Assembly (NCBI RefSeq): GCF_002943525.1
Contig: NZ_CP025394.1
Location: 1 to 64,000 of the forward strand
From: Kitasatospora sp. MMS16-BH015
GTDB lineage: Bacteria > Actinomycetota > Actinomycetes > Streptomycetales > Streptomycetaceae
DNA: 64,000 nt
Reading direction: 5' to 3'
Position numbers and translations under genes: made by a program. The notes below the pieces were generated by a model that was given only the letters and a program-made list of their open reading frames with translations, ran no database searches and was not told the origin of the DNA. Below, piece by piece: positions 53,809 to 62,097 of this stretch. The stretch's first letter is position 1, and each line of letters opens with the position of its first letter.

Positions 53809-54585
53809 TCAGGACCGATTCTTCGTGGCGGTCGAGTCCTGCGGGGCCGGCATGCGCTCGATGCTGCGCCGCAGGAATGCGCGGGCCTGCATCGCTCGGC
53901 GGACGCGCTGGAAGCGGTGGGTGGGCTTGGGGGTTCCGTAGCGGCGGTCGTGGATGTCGCGGACCACGTGCGGCGGCGCGCCGAGGGCGAGCAGCTCGGT
54001 GAGGGCCTCGGCCTTCGTGATCAGTCGGCCGTCCCGGAGGGTGGCGGTGGCGCGGGCCAGGACCAGGAGGCCCAGGTCCACCCAGATGTCCCGGAGCCAG
54101 AGCCGGGGTTTGCCGGTGGCGGGCAGCCAGAACTCCCGCAGGTCACGCCGGATGAATTCCTCCAACTGCCCTGGGAGCAGCGGCGGCAGCAGGCCGACCG
54201 GCGGCGGACCGTACAGGGTGCGGCCGCCCTCGAGCAGCTCTCGGCGGGTCACCGGGGTCACCGGGCGTTCCAGGATCATCGCGTGGGCCCAGGTGACGTG
54301 GTCGGCCTCGACCTCGGCGAGCGCGGTGCCGGCCAGGTAGGAGCAGTGCAGCCTGGCCGCCGCCGGCTCCTCCGCCGACAGCCGCCGGTGCAGGTCCGCC
54401 AACCGGCCCCGCTGCTCCTCGTCCGGCACGGCCTCGACGACCGCGACGAGGTCGAGGTCGCTGCGCCCGGGCTGGAAGTCCCCCAGCGCGAGCGAACCGT
54501 GGGCCCAGACCGCCACCGTCGGCACCACCTGCCGCACCTCGGAGACGAACCGCTCGAGCACGAGATCCGCTTCGGTTGCCGTCAT
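53809..54585 (-). CDS. Nucleotidyltransferase with DUF4111 domain
   Basis: A 258-residue protein. The N-terminal nucleotidyltransferase motif is HGSLALGDFQPGRSDLDLVA (residues 29-48: GS at 30-31, the two Asp at 43 and 45). The C-terminal helical DUF4111 part includes LWLRDIWVDLGLLVLARATA. This is the layout of aminoglycoside adenylyltransferase-like (ANT(9)/AadA) proteins, although many members are uncharacterised. Resistance cannot be claimed. Confidence 0.85.
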   Translation of the reverse strand: MTATEADLVLERFVSEVRQVVPTVAVWAHGSLALGDFQPGRSDLDLVAVVEAVPDEEQRGRLADLHRRLSAEEPAAARLHCSYLAGTALAEVEADHVTWAHAMILERPVTPVTRRELLEGGRTLYGPPPVGLLPPLLPGQLEEFIRRDLREFWLPATGKPRLWLRDIWVDLGLLVLARATATLRDGRLITKAEALTELLALGAPPHVVRDIHDRRYGTPKPTHRFQRVRRAMQARAFLRRSIERMPAPQDSTATKNRS

Positions 54586-54643
54586 GCCCGCGATCCTCGC
54601 ACGCGGCGATCACTTGCGGCGTAGGGAAGTTGTGCAGCCACGC

Positions 54644-55519
54644 TCAGCCGAGCGTGGACACGGACTCCACCGGGCGACGGCCCCAGGCCGAGATGAGGGG
54701 GGCCAGGGTCAGGTCGAGTTCGCCGGCCTGGATCGCGGCCAGGTGGGCGTCGAGTTCGGTGGCGTCGGTGAGGCCGGCCGCGAGGAGTTCGGGGCGGACG
54801 TGGCGGATGGTGGCGGCTTCCAGGTGGTTGCAGGCGGGGCCGCCGATCGGGAAGGTACCGGAGGCGGCGACGTCCACCAGGCCGGCCTCGCGGAGGGCCC
54901 GTGGGAGGGTGCGGCCGTAGCGGAGGTCGGCGCCGCGGCGGGCCAGCAGTTCGCGGACGGCTGTGCGCAGGCGGTTGGCCCGTTGCTGGGCGGGGCCGGT
55001 CTCGTCCAGGCAGGCCAGGGGCTGCAGGGCGGTGTCGGCGTCCTCGATCAGCAGCCGGCCGCCGGGGCGCAGCGCGGCCACCATGGTGGCCAGGGCGCGG
55101 GCCCGGTCGGGGACGTGGACCAGCACGAGGCGGGCGTGCACCAGGTCGAAGGTGCCGGGCTCCGGTGGCGGGTCGAGGGCCACGTCGTGGCGGCGCACCT
55201 CGTAGCCCGCGTCCTCCCTCAGCCAGGACGGATCGAGGTCGGTGGCCAGCACGTACCCGGTCGGTCCGACGGCCGCCGCGAGCGCCTCCGGGATGCCGGG
55301 TCCGCCGGCGCCCACCTCCCAGCAGCGCGAGCCGGTCGTGATGCCCAGCCGTTCGACGTGCCCGAGCGTCACCCGGTCGAACAGCTCGGCCAGCTGGACG
55401 AACCGCTCGCCCGCCTCGGCCCGGGCGTTGTCCAGCAGGTATCCGGAGGCGGGCGCGGGCTCGCCGCTGGTGGGGTCCGGATGGTCACCGGGCTGCGGCA
55501 GGCGAGGTTCGGAGGTCAT
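54644..55519 (-). CDS. Class I SAM-dependent methyltransferase
   Basis: A 291-residue protein, ATG 55519. The SAM motif I is CWEVGAGGPGIPEALAAAVG, then YVLATDLDPSWLREDAGYEV and FDLVHARLVLVHVPDRARAL, with LRPGGRLLIEDADTALQPLA as motif III. It resembles small-molecule methyltransferases with an N-terminal helical lid (YLLDNARAEAGERFVQLAEL). Substrate unknown. Monocistronic as far as visible. Confidence 0.88.
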   Translation of the reverse strand: MTSEPRLPQPGDHPDPTSGEPAPASGYLLDNARAEAGERFVQLAELFDRVTLGHVERLGITTGSRCWEVGAGGPGIPEALAAAVGPTGYVLATDLDPSWLREDAGYEVRRHDVALDPPPEPGTFDLVHARLVLVHVPDRARALATMVAALRPGGRLLIEDADTALQPLACLDETGPAQQRANRLRTAVRELLARRGADLRYGRTLPRALREAGLVDVAASGTFPIGGPACNHLEAATIRHVRPELLAAGLTDATELDAHLAAIQAGELDLTLAPLISAWGRRPVESVSTLG

Positions 55520-55616
55520 GACTCCATGGTCGGCCTTCCCAGGGCTCCGGCGCCACGAGGACACGGGGAGGACACGGGAGGGATGTGTCACACCGTCACC
55601 ACCCCGCCGACGGCGG

Positions 55617-56192
55617 TCACCGGCCTAGGGACTTCGCCGCCTCGTTCCCGGCCGGGGTGTTGGCGATCCAGAAGCCCGGGCCCTGCCGGTCCTTCCAGAG
55701 CTCCTCGTACTCGCGGGCGGCGCGGGCCAGGAGTTCTTCCCGGGAGCCGGGCCAGGGTTCGAAGCCGACCTCGCCGAGTTCGGCCAGACCGTCCGCCAGC
55801 AGGGCCTCGGTGGCGGCCATGGCCAGTTCATGGGCCGGGGTCCCGGAGATCCTCGACTGCTGACCGGCGTACCAGAGCAGGGAATCGGCCATGACCCAGT
55901 CGAACTGACCGTCGTGGATGACGCCCCGGACGACGGCCTCGACCGGGCCGACGGGCTCGGCCAGGTGGGTGATCAGGAGGTATTCGTAGTCGGCGAAATC
56001 CAGCTCGGCGGCGGTACGGCTGCGGAAGAACTCGGCGTGTTCGGGGCGGAGGTCGTGCACGTCGTCCGCCTCGTCGGCGTCGATGCCGAGCAGTGCGGCG
56101 ATCTCCTCCTCCGGGATATCGGGGAGGGCGATCAGGGTGGACCGGCTGCGGTCGGCCTTCTCGGACTGCTGGAGGAATCTGCTGATCGGCAC
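55617..56192 (-). CDS. Hypothetical acidic protein
   Basis: A 191-residue protein. I chose GTG 56192, which begins PISRFLQQSEKADRSRSTLI; upstream in-frame sequence is proline-rich and less likely. There are acidic helices EEEIAALLGIDADEADDVHD and EYLLITHLAEPVGPVEAVVR, a Trp-rich middle (GQFDWVMADSLLWYAGQQSR), and ELWKDRQGPGFWIANTPAGN near the end. No domain recognised. Confidence 0.6.
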   Translation of the reverse strand: MPISRFLQQSEKADRSRSTLIALPDIPEEEIAALLGIDADEADDVHDLRPEHAEFFRSRTAAELDFADYEYLLITHLAEPVGPVEAVVRGVIHDGQFDWVMADSLLWYAGQQSRISGTPAHELAMAATEALLADGLAELGEVGFEPWPGSREELLARAAREYEELWKDRQGPGFWIANTPAGNEAAKSLGR

Positions 56193-56232
56193 GGTCGGGA
56201 GCGTACCGGCCGGTCCTGGGCGCACCGGCGGG

Positions 56233-56646
56233 TCACGGCTTCGCCGCGCCGAGCATCATCGCCTCGGCGGTCAGGTCGTAGGCGAGGCGCCAGGCGGTGG
56301 CGGTCTCCTCGGTCCAGTCCTGGGGGGCGACGGACTCGGCCAGGGTGGTGAGGAGGGCCTCGCGGACCAGGGCGTAGTGCTCGGCCCGGACGTGGTAGCC
56401 GGCGTGGCGGGCGCCCAGGGCGCGGGTGCGGTCGACGAAGCCGGGGAAGTCCGGGATGGTCTGGACGATGGCGTGGAGTTCCTCGGCGAACTTGGTGCGG
56501 AGCAGGGTCTGGTCGGTGGTGAAGAGGGCGCGCAGCTGGGGGTGGGCGGCGAACAGGCGTCGGTAGAAGGCGTCGGCGATCTCGGGGAGCCGGTCGCGCA
56601 GGCGGGCGGCGGAGGCGGTGACGAGGGCGATGTGTTCAGGCGTCAT
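56233..56646 (-). CDS. Bacterial haemoglobin-like globin (single domain)
   Basis: A 137-residue protein, ATG 56646. It has the globin helices IALVTASAARLRDRLPEIAD, AFYRRLFAAHPQLRALFTTD and ALGARHAGYHVRAEHYALVR, where H81 aligns with the proximal haem His of Vitreoscilla-type globins (from family knowledge). The start overlaps the end of the LAL regulator gene by 11 bases, so it is co-translated with it. Its role is likely oxygen or nitric-oxide binding. Confidence 0.87.
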   Translation of the reverse strand: MTPEHIALVTASAARLRDRLPEIADAFYRRLFAAHPQLRALFTTDQTLLRTKFAEELHAIVQTIPDFPGFVDRTRALGARHAGYHVRAEHYALVREALLTTLAESVAPQDWTEETATAWRLAYDLTAEAMMLGAAKP

Positions 56647-59476
56647 GGTCGTCGGCTTTCCGTGGGCTGGGGGCTGGCTGCCCGAGTGCGTCGGCGAGCT
56701 GGGCCCGGCCGCTGATCCCGAGTTTTCCGTAGATGTTCTGGAGGTGGTTCTCCACCGTGCGCACGGACAGGTGCAGGCCCTGCGCGACCTCGCGGCTGGT
56801 GCCGCCACGGGCGGCCAACCAGGCGATCTCGCGTTCGCGGGTGGTGAGCGGGGTGTCCGCAGGGGTGCCGGCCGGGGTGGCCAGGGCGGGGGTGGCGGCG
56901 CCTTCGCAGCGGCTGCGGGCCTCGGCCGCGCGGGTGGCGGAGGCGGCGGCCGGGCGCGGCGAACCGTCGGCGCGGTGGAGCTCGGCCGCCCGGGTCCAGG
57001 CCTCGGCGGCCGGCAGGTGGGCGCCGAGCTCGGCCAGGGCCCGGCCCGCCCGGTCGAGTCCGGCCGCGTGCTGCGTGGCGAGGGCGTGGATGTGGGCGGT
57101 GCGGGCTGCGGCGAAGGGGCCGGTGGCGAGTGGAGTCGACAGCCCGTCAGGCAGGCCGGCGAGGACTGCGGCTGCGGCGGGCGCGCCACCGAGGCGGGCG
57201 AGGTCGTGGAGCATGGCGAGGGCGGCGGTGTGCTCGCCGTGGGCCAGGGCGGAGGCCGCCGTATCGGCGAGGCGGTCGCGGGCCTGCTGAGGGCGGCCCT
57301 CCAGGGCGTCGGCCCAGGCGAGGGCACGGCAGGGGTCGGGGGCGGTGACGGACCGGTCGGCGGTCAAGGCCCGCAGCGCCGTGACGGCGCCTGCGTCGAG
57401 CTCGCCTTGGGCGGCGGAGCCGATCACCAGGGCAGCCAGCGCGGCGAGTTCGGCGTCGCGGGCGGCGCCGGCCCGGCCGTGGGCGAGTGCCTCGCGCAGC
57501 TGGGCGGCGGCGCGGGACATCCGGCCCCGGGCGAGTTCGACCCGACCGGCTTGCAGCGAGAACCAGGCAGCCAAGCTCTCCACCCGGTCGCGCAGCGCAA
57601 GTTGGCGGCCTTCCCGGAGTGTGGCACAGGCCAGGTCGAACTCGCCCAACTCCAGCTGCGCACTGGCGAGTTCCGCCAGGCGACCGGCCGGATGGGAGAG
57701 CCCACTGCGGTCGGGCAGCCGGGAGTGCCGCTCGAAGAGGCGGCGGCCCAGCGCGGCGGCGCGCTCCAACTGGCCTTCGGCGTAGAGCACTCGGAACTGC
57801 GCGGCCAGCACGATGACCTCGGTGCGGGCTGACTGCACGGTCGAGCTGGGGAGTTGGGGTTCGGCGAGGAGATCGTAGGAGACCAGCGGAACGGGGGCGG
57901 GTTCGATGCCGTCGAGGCCGAGCGGGGATTCGACGCTGTCGGGGCCGAGAGTGGGCTCGACTCCGCCGAGATCGGGCTCAGCGGCATCCAGGCCGAGGGC
58001 GGTGAGGAGTTCGCGGGCCTGGCCGGTGCGGCCGGCCAGGCTGAGCAGGCGGGCCTCGTACGCGCCGAGCGGGAGGCGCAGTTCGGGGCCGCCCCGGGCC
58101 GTGGTGCGGGTGAGCCAGCTGCGGGCGGCGGCCAGACCCGGGGAGCCGTAGAAGCAGTTCCAGGCGATCACCACGGCAGCGGACTGGAGGTCGGGGCCGC
58201 CGAGCTGGTCCATCGCGGGGGTGAGCACCGTCACCGCCTGGTCGGCGCAGCCGAGTTCGCCGAGGGCGGTGGCCATCAGCAGGGCGGCCCGGGCGTCGAA
58301 GCCTTGGCGGAGCGCGGCCTGCGCCAACTGCCGCATCCGGTCCAGGTCGTGGGCGTAATGGGCGAGCACCGCCGCGCGCAGCAGCAGGTCGGGCTCGGCG
58401 GTGCCGGTGGCGTCCAGCTGCCAGCCGGCCAGCCGAAGCGCGTCCTCACCACGCCGGGCGCCGTGGGCGCGGACTCGGGCGATCTGGTCGAGCAGCAGGG
58501 TACGGGCGCGCAGCCGGGGCAGCGCAGCCCGCAGAGCAGCGGCGTGCAACGGGTGTGCGAGCCGGACCTCTTGGCGCCGGCCGGAGTTGCGGACCTCGAT
58601 CAGCCCGGCGGCCTCCAGCCCGGTGAGCTGCTCCTCCGGGGTGTCGGTGAGCAGTTCGTCCACGCTGAGCGGTTCGCAGAGGGCGAGCCGCTCCAGCGCG
58701 GTGCGCTGGGCCGGGGAGAGTCCGCTGAGCCGCTCCTGGACCAGCCCGGCGACGCCGTCGCTGACCCGGAGCGGGGCGGCCAGGCACCAGACGCCCTCGC
58801 GCTGGACGAGGGTGCGGTCGGCGAAGCCGCCGAGCACGAGCTCGCGCAGGTAGAGCAGGTTGCCGCGGCTGGCCTCCCAGAGCGCGGCGGCGGCCGGGCC
58901 GCTGACCGGTGCGCCGAGGGTGAGGTGGAGCAGGGTCTCGGTGCTCTCCCGGGCGAGCTCGGCCAGGTCGAGCCGGAGCGCCCGGCCGGCCTGCCACCAG
59001 CCGGTGAACGCGTCCGGCAGCGGTTCGTTGCCGCGCAGCGAGGCGACCAGGAAGACCTGCGGGGCCGCGCAGAGCGCGGTGAGCAGCGCGAGGGAGGCGG
59101 CATCGAGCAGGTGCAGGTCGTCCACCCCGAGCACGAACCGCCGCTCGCCCGCCTGCGCCACCACGTACGCGTACACCTGAGCGAACAGCTCCTGCGGGGC
59201 ACTGGCCACGGTGAGCGCGGGCGAGGGCAGCAGCGGGGCGAGCGCGCAGAGCGGCATCGCGGCCGCGGTGCGACTGCCGGTGAGGCGGGCGGTGCGCAGC
59301 CCCTTGGCCTCGGCCTGGGTCAGGTACTCCTCGACCAGTCGGCTCTTGCCGGTGCCCGGTGGCCCGCAGACCAGGGCGGCCCGGACTCCTGGGTCGGCCG
59401 CCGCGTCGGCGATCCGTTCCAGCTCCGCACGCCGCCCGATGAACGGCCATCTGAGCAGTGCAGTCGCCGACATCAT
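56636..59476 (-). CDS. Large LuxR-type (LAL) transcriptional regulator
   Basis: A 946-residue regulator. The N-terminal ATPase has WPFIGRRAELERIADAAADP and Walker A CGPPGTGKSRLVEEYLTQAE at residues 37-56, with Walker B VLGVDDLHLLDAASLALLTA. The middle is a long helical TPR-like region. The C-terminal HTH is TTREREIAWLAARGGTSREV, then AQGLHLSVRTVENHLQNIYG. LAL regulators are activators. The gap to the divergent aegerolysin-like gene holds an inverted repeat and repeated CTGAGTA elements, candidate binding sites. Confidence 0.92.
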   Translation of the reverse strand: MMSATALLRWPFIGRRAELERIADAAADPGVRAALVCGPPGTGKSRLVEEYLTQAEAKGLRTARLTGSRTAAAMPLCALAPLLPSPALTVASAPQELFAQVYAYVVAQAGERRFVLGVDDLHLLDAASLALLTALCAAPQVFLVASLRGNEPLPDAFTGWWQAGRALRLDLAELARESTETLLHLTLGAPVSGPAAAALWEASRGNLLYLRELVLGGFADRTLVQREGVWCLAAPLRVSDGVAGLVQERLSGLSPAQRTALERLALCEPLSVDELLTDTPEEQLTGLEAAGLIEVRNSGRRQEVRLAHPLHAAALRAALPRLRARTLLLDQIARVRAHGARRGEDALRLAGWQLDATGTAEPDLLLRAAVLAHYAHDLDRMRQLAQAALRQGFDARAALLMATALGELGCADQAVTVLTPAMDQLGGPDLQSAAVVIAWNCFYGSPGLAAARSWLTRTTARGGPELRLPLGAYEARLLSLAGRTGQARELLTALGLDAAEPDLGGVEPTLGPDSVESPLGLDGIEPAPVPLVSYDLLAEPQLPSSTVQSARTEVIVLAAQFRVLYAEGQLERAAALGRRLFERHSRLPDRSGLSHPAGRLAELASAQLELGEFDLACATLREGRQLALRDRVESLAAWFSLQAGRVELARGRMSRAAAQLREALAHGRAGAARDAELAALAALVIGSAAQGELDAGAVTALRALTADRSVTAPDPCRALAWADALEGRPQQARDRLADTAASALAHGEHTAALAMLHDLARLGGAPAAAAVLAGLPDGLSTPLATGPFAAARTAHIHALATQHAAGLDRAGRALAELGAHLPAAEAWTRAAELHRADGSPRPAAASATRAAEARSRCEGAATPALATPAGTPADTPLTTREREIAWLAARGGTSREVAQGLHLSVRTVENHLQNIYGKLGISGRAQLADALGQPAPSPRKADDHDA

Positions 59477-59687
59477 CGCCCCCCAGCGATCCGGCCTGGC
59501 CGCCGGAGCCCTCCGCGCGGCACCCGGGTGCCGCCTGCTGCGGCCGGGCGTCGGTCAGTGTGGCACAGCCGCCGCCGTCCGAGCAGGGCACCGGCGGCGG
59601 GCCGGCTCTCGCTGCTCGGCGCGCGGTGGTGACGGCCGGTCACGGTGGGGGACATGGCAGCAGGGTAGGTATCGGCGCGGCCGGTGG

Positions 59688-59828
59688 CCTGAGTAGGCGG
59701 TACTCAGGTGGGCGTTCCTGCAGGTGAGAGCGAGTATCGGGGGTGGCCGGCGCCCGGGTGCGGGCGGCGAGCGGCGGGGGGGCTGAGTAGGTGACGGGTG
59801 TGTTTTTGAGTAACGGTCTGCTCAGGTG
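59688..59828. promoter_or_regulatory. CTGAGTA repeat sites between the LAL regulator and the aegerolysin-like gene
   Basis: CCTGAGTA-GGCGG-TACTCAGG (59688-59708) is a perfect inverted repeat with 8-bp arms. CTGAGTAGG recurs at 59783-59791, and TTGAGTAACGG begins at 59806 with GCTCAGG downstream. The 435-bp gap (59477-59912) holds no gene. The cluster suggests cooperative regulator sites. Confidence 0.65.
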
Positions 59829-59912
59829 CGGGGCCCCGGTGGGGCGGCAATCTGATGTCACCGAGGCGGGCCGCCAAGAGCCCGCCCGGACCGATCAGGG
59901 GGAATCCCAGTC

Positions 59913-60437
59913 ATGCGCAAGCCCACCACCGTCCGCCGTCTCTCCGTCCTGGCCGTGGCCGCACTCGCCCTCGCCGGCGGCCCGCTCGCCCTCGGCTCGG
60001 CCCAGGCCGCGACCACTGCCGCCCCGCAGGCCGTGGCCGCCGTCGCCCACCCGGCCTCCAGCGGCCTGGCCGCCCGCACCACCCAGGTGTGGATCGACAA
60101 CTGGACCCAGTGCGAGATGGACCTGGACACCGACGACGTCTCCGACGGCCGCTTCACCTCCTTCATGGAGCCCGACTCGGTCATCGTCAACAGCACCTGG
60201 AGCGACTTCCAGTCGGAGTCCGACGCCCTGCTGCACGGCACCGAGGGCACGGTCTCGTACCACCTCACCAAGTGCGCCAACCCGGCGAACAACTACAAGT
60301 CCTTCTGGCTCCACTGGGACAACCCGTACGTCGGCGCCAACTCCTACAGCACCAAGTACACCAGCGCCGGCCTCCACCTCACCCAGACCGGCGGCAGCGG
60401 CGACAACGCCGTCGTCTACTTCAAGATCACCGTCTGA
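59913..60437 (+). CDS. Aegerolysin-like secreted protein
   Basis: A 174-residue protein, ATG 59913, with the signal peptide RRLSVLAVAALALAGGPLAL followed by GSAQAATTAAP. The mature part begins TTQVWIDNWTQCEMDLDTDD. It contains LHGTEGTVSYHLTKC, then SFWLHWDNPYVGANSYSTKY, then the final TGGSGDNAVVYFKITV. The G-T-E-G-T-V-S-Y / HWDNPYxGxNxY / GGxGxNAxV pattern matches the aegerolysin family. Fungal and bacterial members bind membrane lipids and can act with partner proteins in pore formation (family knowledge). No MACPF partner gene is adjacent. Confidence 0.78.
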   Translation: MRKPTTVRRLSVLAVAALALAGGPLALGSAQAATTAAPQAVAAVAHPASSGLAARTTQVWIDNWTQCEMDLDTDDVSDGRFTSFMEPDSVIVNSTWSDFQSESDALLHGTEGTVSYHLTKCANPANNYKSFWLHWDNPYVGANSYSTKYTSAGLHLTQTGGSGDNAVVYFKITV

Positions 60438-60463
60438 TCCCTCGTCTGAACCCTCCCACCGCA

Positions 60464-60503
60464 CCCGTGCCCCCTGGCGGCCCCGGCCCCCAGGGGGCAC
60501 GGG
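60464..60503. terminator. Bidirectional terminator hairpin
   Basis: CCCGTGCCCCCTGG (60464-60477) pairs perfectly with CCAGGGGGCACGGG (60490-60503) around a 12-base loop. It lies between the convergent aegerolysin-like gene and the minus-strand hypothetical gene at 60514. Confidence 0.88.
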
Positions 60504-60513
60504 GCTGTCCGGC

Positions 60514-60816
60514 TCACCGGTCCGACTCGGGCAGCGGACCGGCGCTGGTGACGAGGCCGATCCAGGCGTCCGGCTCCGCGGGCGGCTGCCAGGCGATCTC
60601 CAGGTCGCGGTGGGCGATCCTCGCCGCGCTGTGGCACAGCGCGGCCTTGGCTTCCTCGGGTTCTCCGCCGGGCGCGAGACCGTCGAGGTAGCCGTCGGCG
60701 ACGCCGTTCGGCCCCTCGAAGTACACCGCGTACCGCCACGCGTCGGGCCTGCGCAGGAGGACCACCCTCGTCGGTGGTCCGACCCTGCGCCAGTACGGCT
60801 TCCACGTGCTCTCCAT
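60514..60816 (-). CDS. Hypothetical protein
   Basis: A 100-residue protein, ATG 60816. MESTWKPYWRRVGPPTRVVL and PDAWRYAVYFEGPNGVADGY begin it; AALCHSAARIAHRDLEIAWQ is a single helix and DAWIGLVTSAGP ends it. No domain recognised. Monocistronic. Confidence 0.6.
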   Translation of the reverse strand: MESTWKPYWRRVGPPTRVVLLRRPDAWRYAVYFEGPNGVADGYLDGLAPGGEPEEAKAALCHSAARIAHRDLEIAWQPPAEPDAWIGLVTSAGPLPESDR

Positions 60817-60851
60817 GGGGGAAGTATCGGGGACGGCCGTGCCGGGGTGGC

Positions 60852-61088
60852 TCAGGGATGGCAGGCGGCGGCCAGGAGGACCAGCAGGACCGCCGCGCCG
60901 ATGAGGCCCGCGCAGGTGAAGGCGGCGGCGGTGGAGGGGCGGTGGCCGCGTTCGACGTCGCCGCCGGGTGGGGTGTCGGGGTGGTTCCGGGTGTAGTGGT
61001 CGATCTGGGCCTGGCGGCCCTGTGGCTCGGTCAGCCAGGGGGTCTTGAAACCGCACTCGCCGCACCAGTAGCGGTAGGCCACCTGCAC
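60852..61088 (-). CDS. Zinc-finger-plus-helix small membrane protein
   Basis: A 78-residue protein, GTG 61088. WCGECGFKTPWLTEPQGRQA holds a CxxC knuckle and DHYTRNH may provide further ligands. The C-terminus AFTCAGLIGAAVLLVLLAAA is a transmembrane helix. The layout (metal-binding head, tail anchor) suggests a peripheral membrane regulator, but the role is unknown. Confidence 0.6.
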   Translation of the reverse strand: MQVAYRYWCGECGFKTPWLTEPQGRQAQIDHYTRNHPDTPPGGDVERGHRPSTAAAFTCAGLIGAAVLLVLLAAACHP

Positions 61089-61331
61089 TCCCCGTCAGTT
61101 CTGCGCTGCTGCGCCCGCCCGGGTCCTCCCGGTGCGGCGGTGCCCCGGCAGCCGAGCGGCGGGGCTGACGGGGCGGCGCGGCACCCGGAGAACCCTGCGG
61201 CCCGCACTCCGACCATGCCCGCCCCCGCACCGGCCGGAACAGGACATCCCACCGGCCAAATACGGCCGCTTGCCGCAGACTGGCAGGCTGGCAGGCTGGG
61301 CGGGACGGGGTGGCGTGGAGGGAGAGCAGTG

Positions 61332-62081
61332 GTGGAGCTGGAGCGGCCGGAGTTCTGGGCGGGCTGGCTGGTGCGGATGTGGGACCTGGCGGGCGAGGAG
61401 GAACGGCGGGTCGCCGACTGGTTCGGCCTCGAGCCGGCCGATGGGGACGCGGCCTGGGACCGGCACCTGGACGGCGACTGCGAGCTGTTGGTGCCGTTCG
61501 GGGACGGGCACGGGGTGGCGGTCACCAGCCTGGAACTGCCGACCGAGCGGGGCACGGAGTTCCAGCTGCGGCACCCGGACTGGCGGCGCCATCTGCCGCT
61601 CGCCACGGTCGACCGGTACATGGCGCGGCGGCACGGGGTGGCGGTCTGCCAGGCGGGGCCCGGGCTGGCCTGGGCCGAGTTGGTCCGCCTCGCGGCGGCC
61701 CCCTCGGCGGGGCACCCGGTATCCGGGGCACACCAGCCGGTACCGGAAGTGCACCGGGCCGCCCACCGGTTGCTGCTGCTGTTGCCGGTGGTCGGGGACG
61801 CGGCGGTGCCGACCGCTGCGCACGGACTGGTCGAGCACGCGCTCGCCTCGGTCGGCGTACCGGACCGGGCGGCCGGGCCGACCGCGCGCTACCTGCTGGA
61901 CCGGCCGGTCTTCCCGGCGACGCGGTGGTCGACCTCCGATGACCGCGGCTGGTGGCGACGCCGGGCCGGTGGTGGCCTGCCGCGGTGCGCGACGGAGGGC
62001 AGCCCGCGGTCCGGGACGCCCGGCACGCTCGGCCTGAACGGGGCACAGGCCGAGCGGCTGGCGCGGGCCTTGGGGGCATAG
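61332..62081 (+). CDS. Hypothetical protein
   Basis: A 249-residue protein. I chose GTG 61332 because GGAGAG lies five bases upstream; GTG 61329 is equally possible. VELERPEFWAGWLVRMWDLA, the acidic DAAWDRHLDGDCELLVPFGD, and HPDWRRHLPLATVDRYMARR are its landmarks. No domain recognised; probably cytoplasmic. Confidence 0.6.
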   Translation: MELERPEFWAGWLVRMWDLAGEEERRVADWFGLEPADGDAAWDRHLDGDCELLVPFGDGHGVAVTSLELPTERGTEFQLRHPDWRRHLPLATVDRYMARRHGVAVCQAGPGLAWAELVRLAAAPSAGHPVSGAHQPVPEVHRAAHRLLLLLPVVGDAAVPTAAHGLVEHALASVGVPDRAAGPTARYLLDRPVFPATRWSTSDDRGWWRRRAGGGLPRCATEGSPRSGTPGTLGLNGAQAERLARALGA

Positions 62082-62097
62082 GGGCCGCGCTCGGTGC

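Noticed and set aside
53798..53812. Terminator hairpin CTGACGG-T-CCGTCAG
   Set aside because: Arms of only 7 bp with a one-base loop; too weak to call although it overlaps two convergent gene ends.
53809..54585. Aminoglycoside resistance gene
   Set aside because: The nucleotidyltransferase motif is shared by many uncharacterised proteins; nothing here shows drug specificity.
57854..59632. A 592-codon plus-strand open frame
   Set aside because: Antisense to the LAL regulator; no domain signals.
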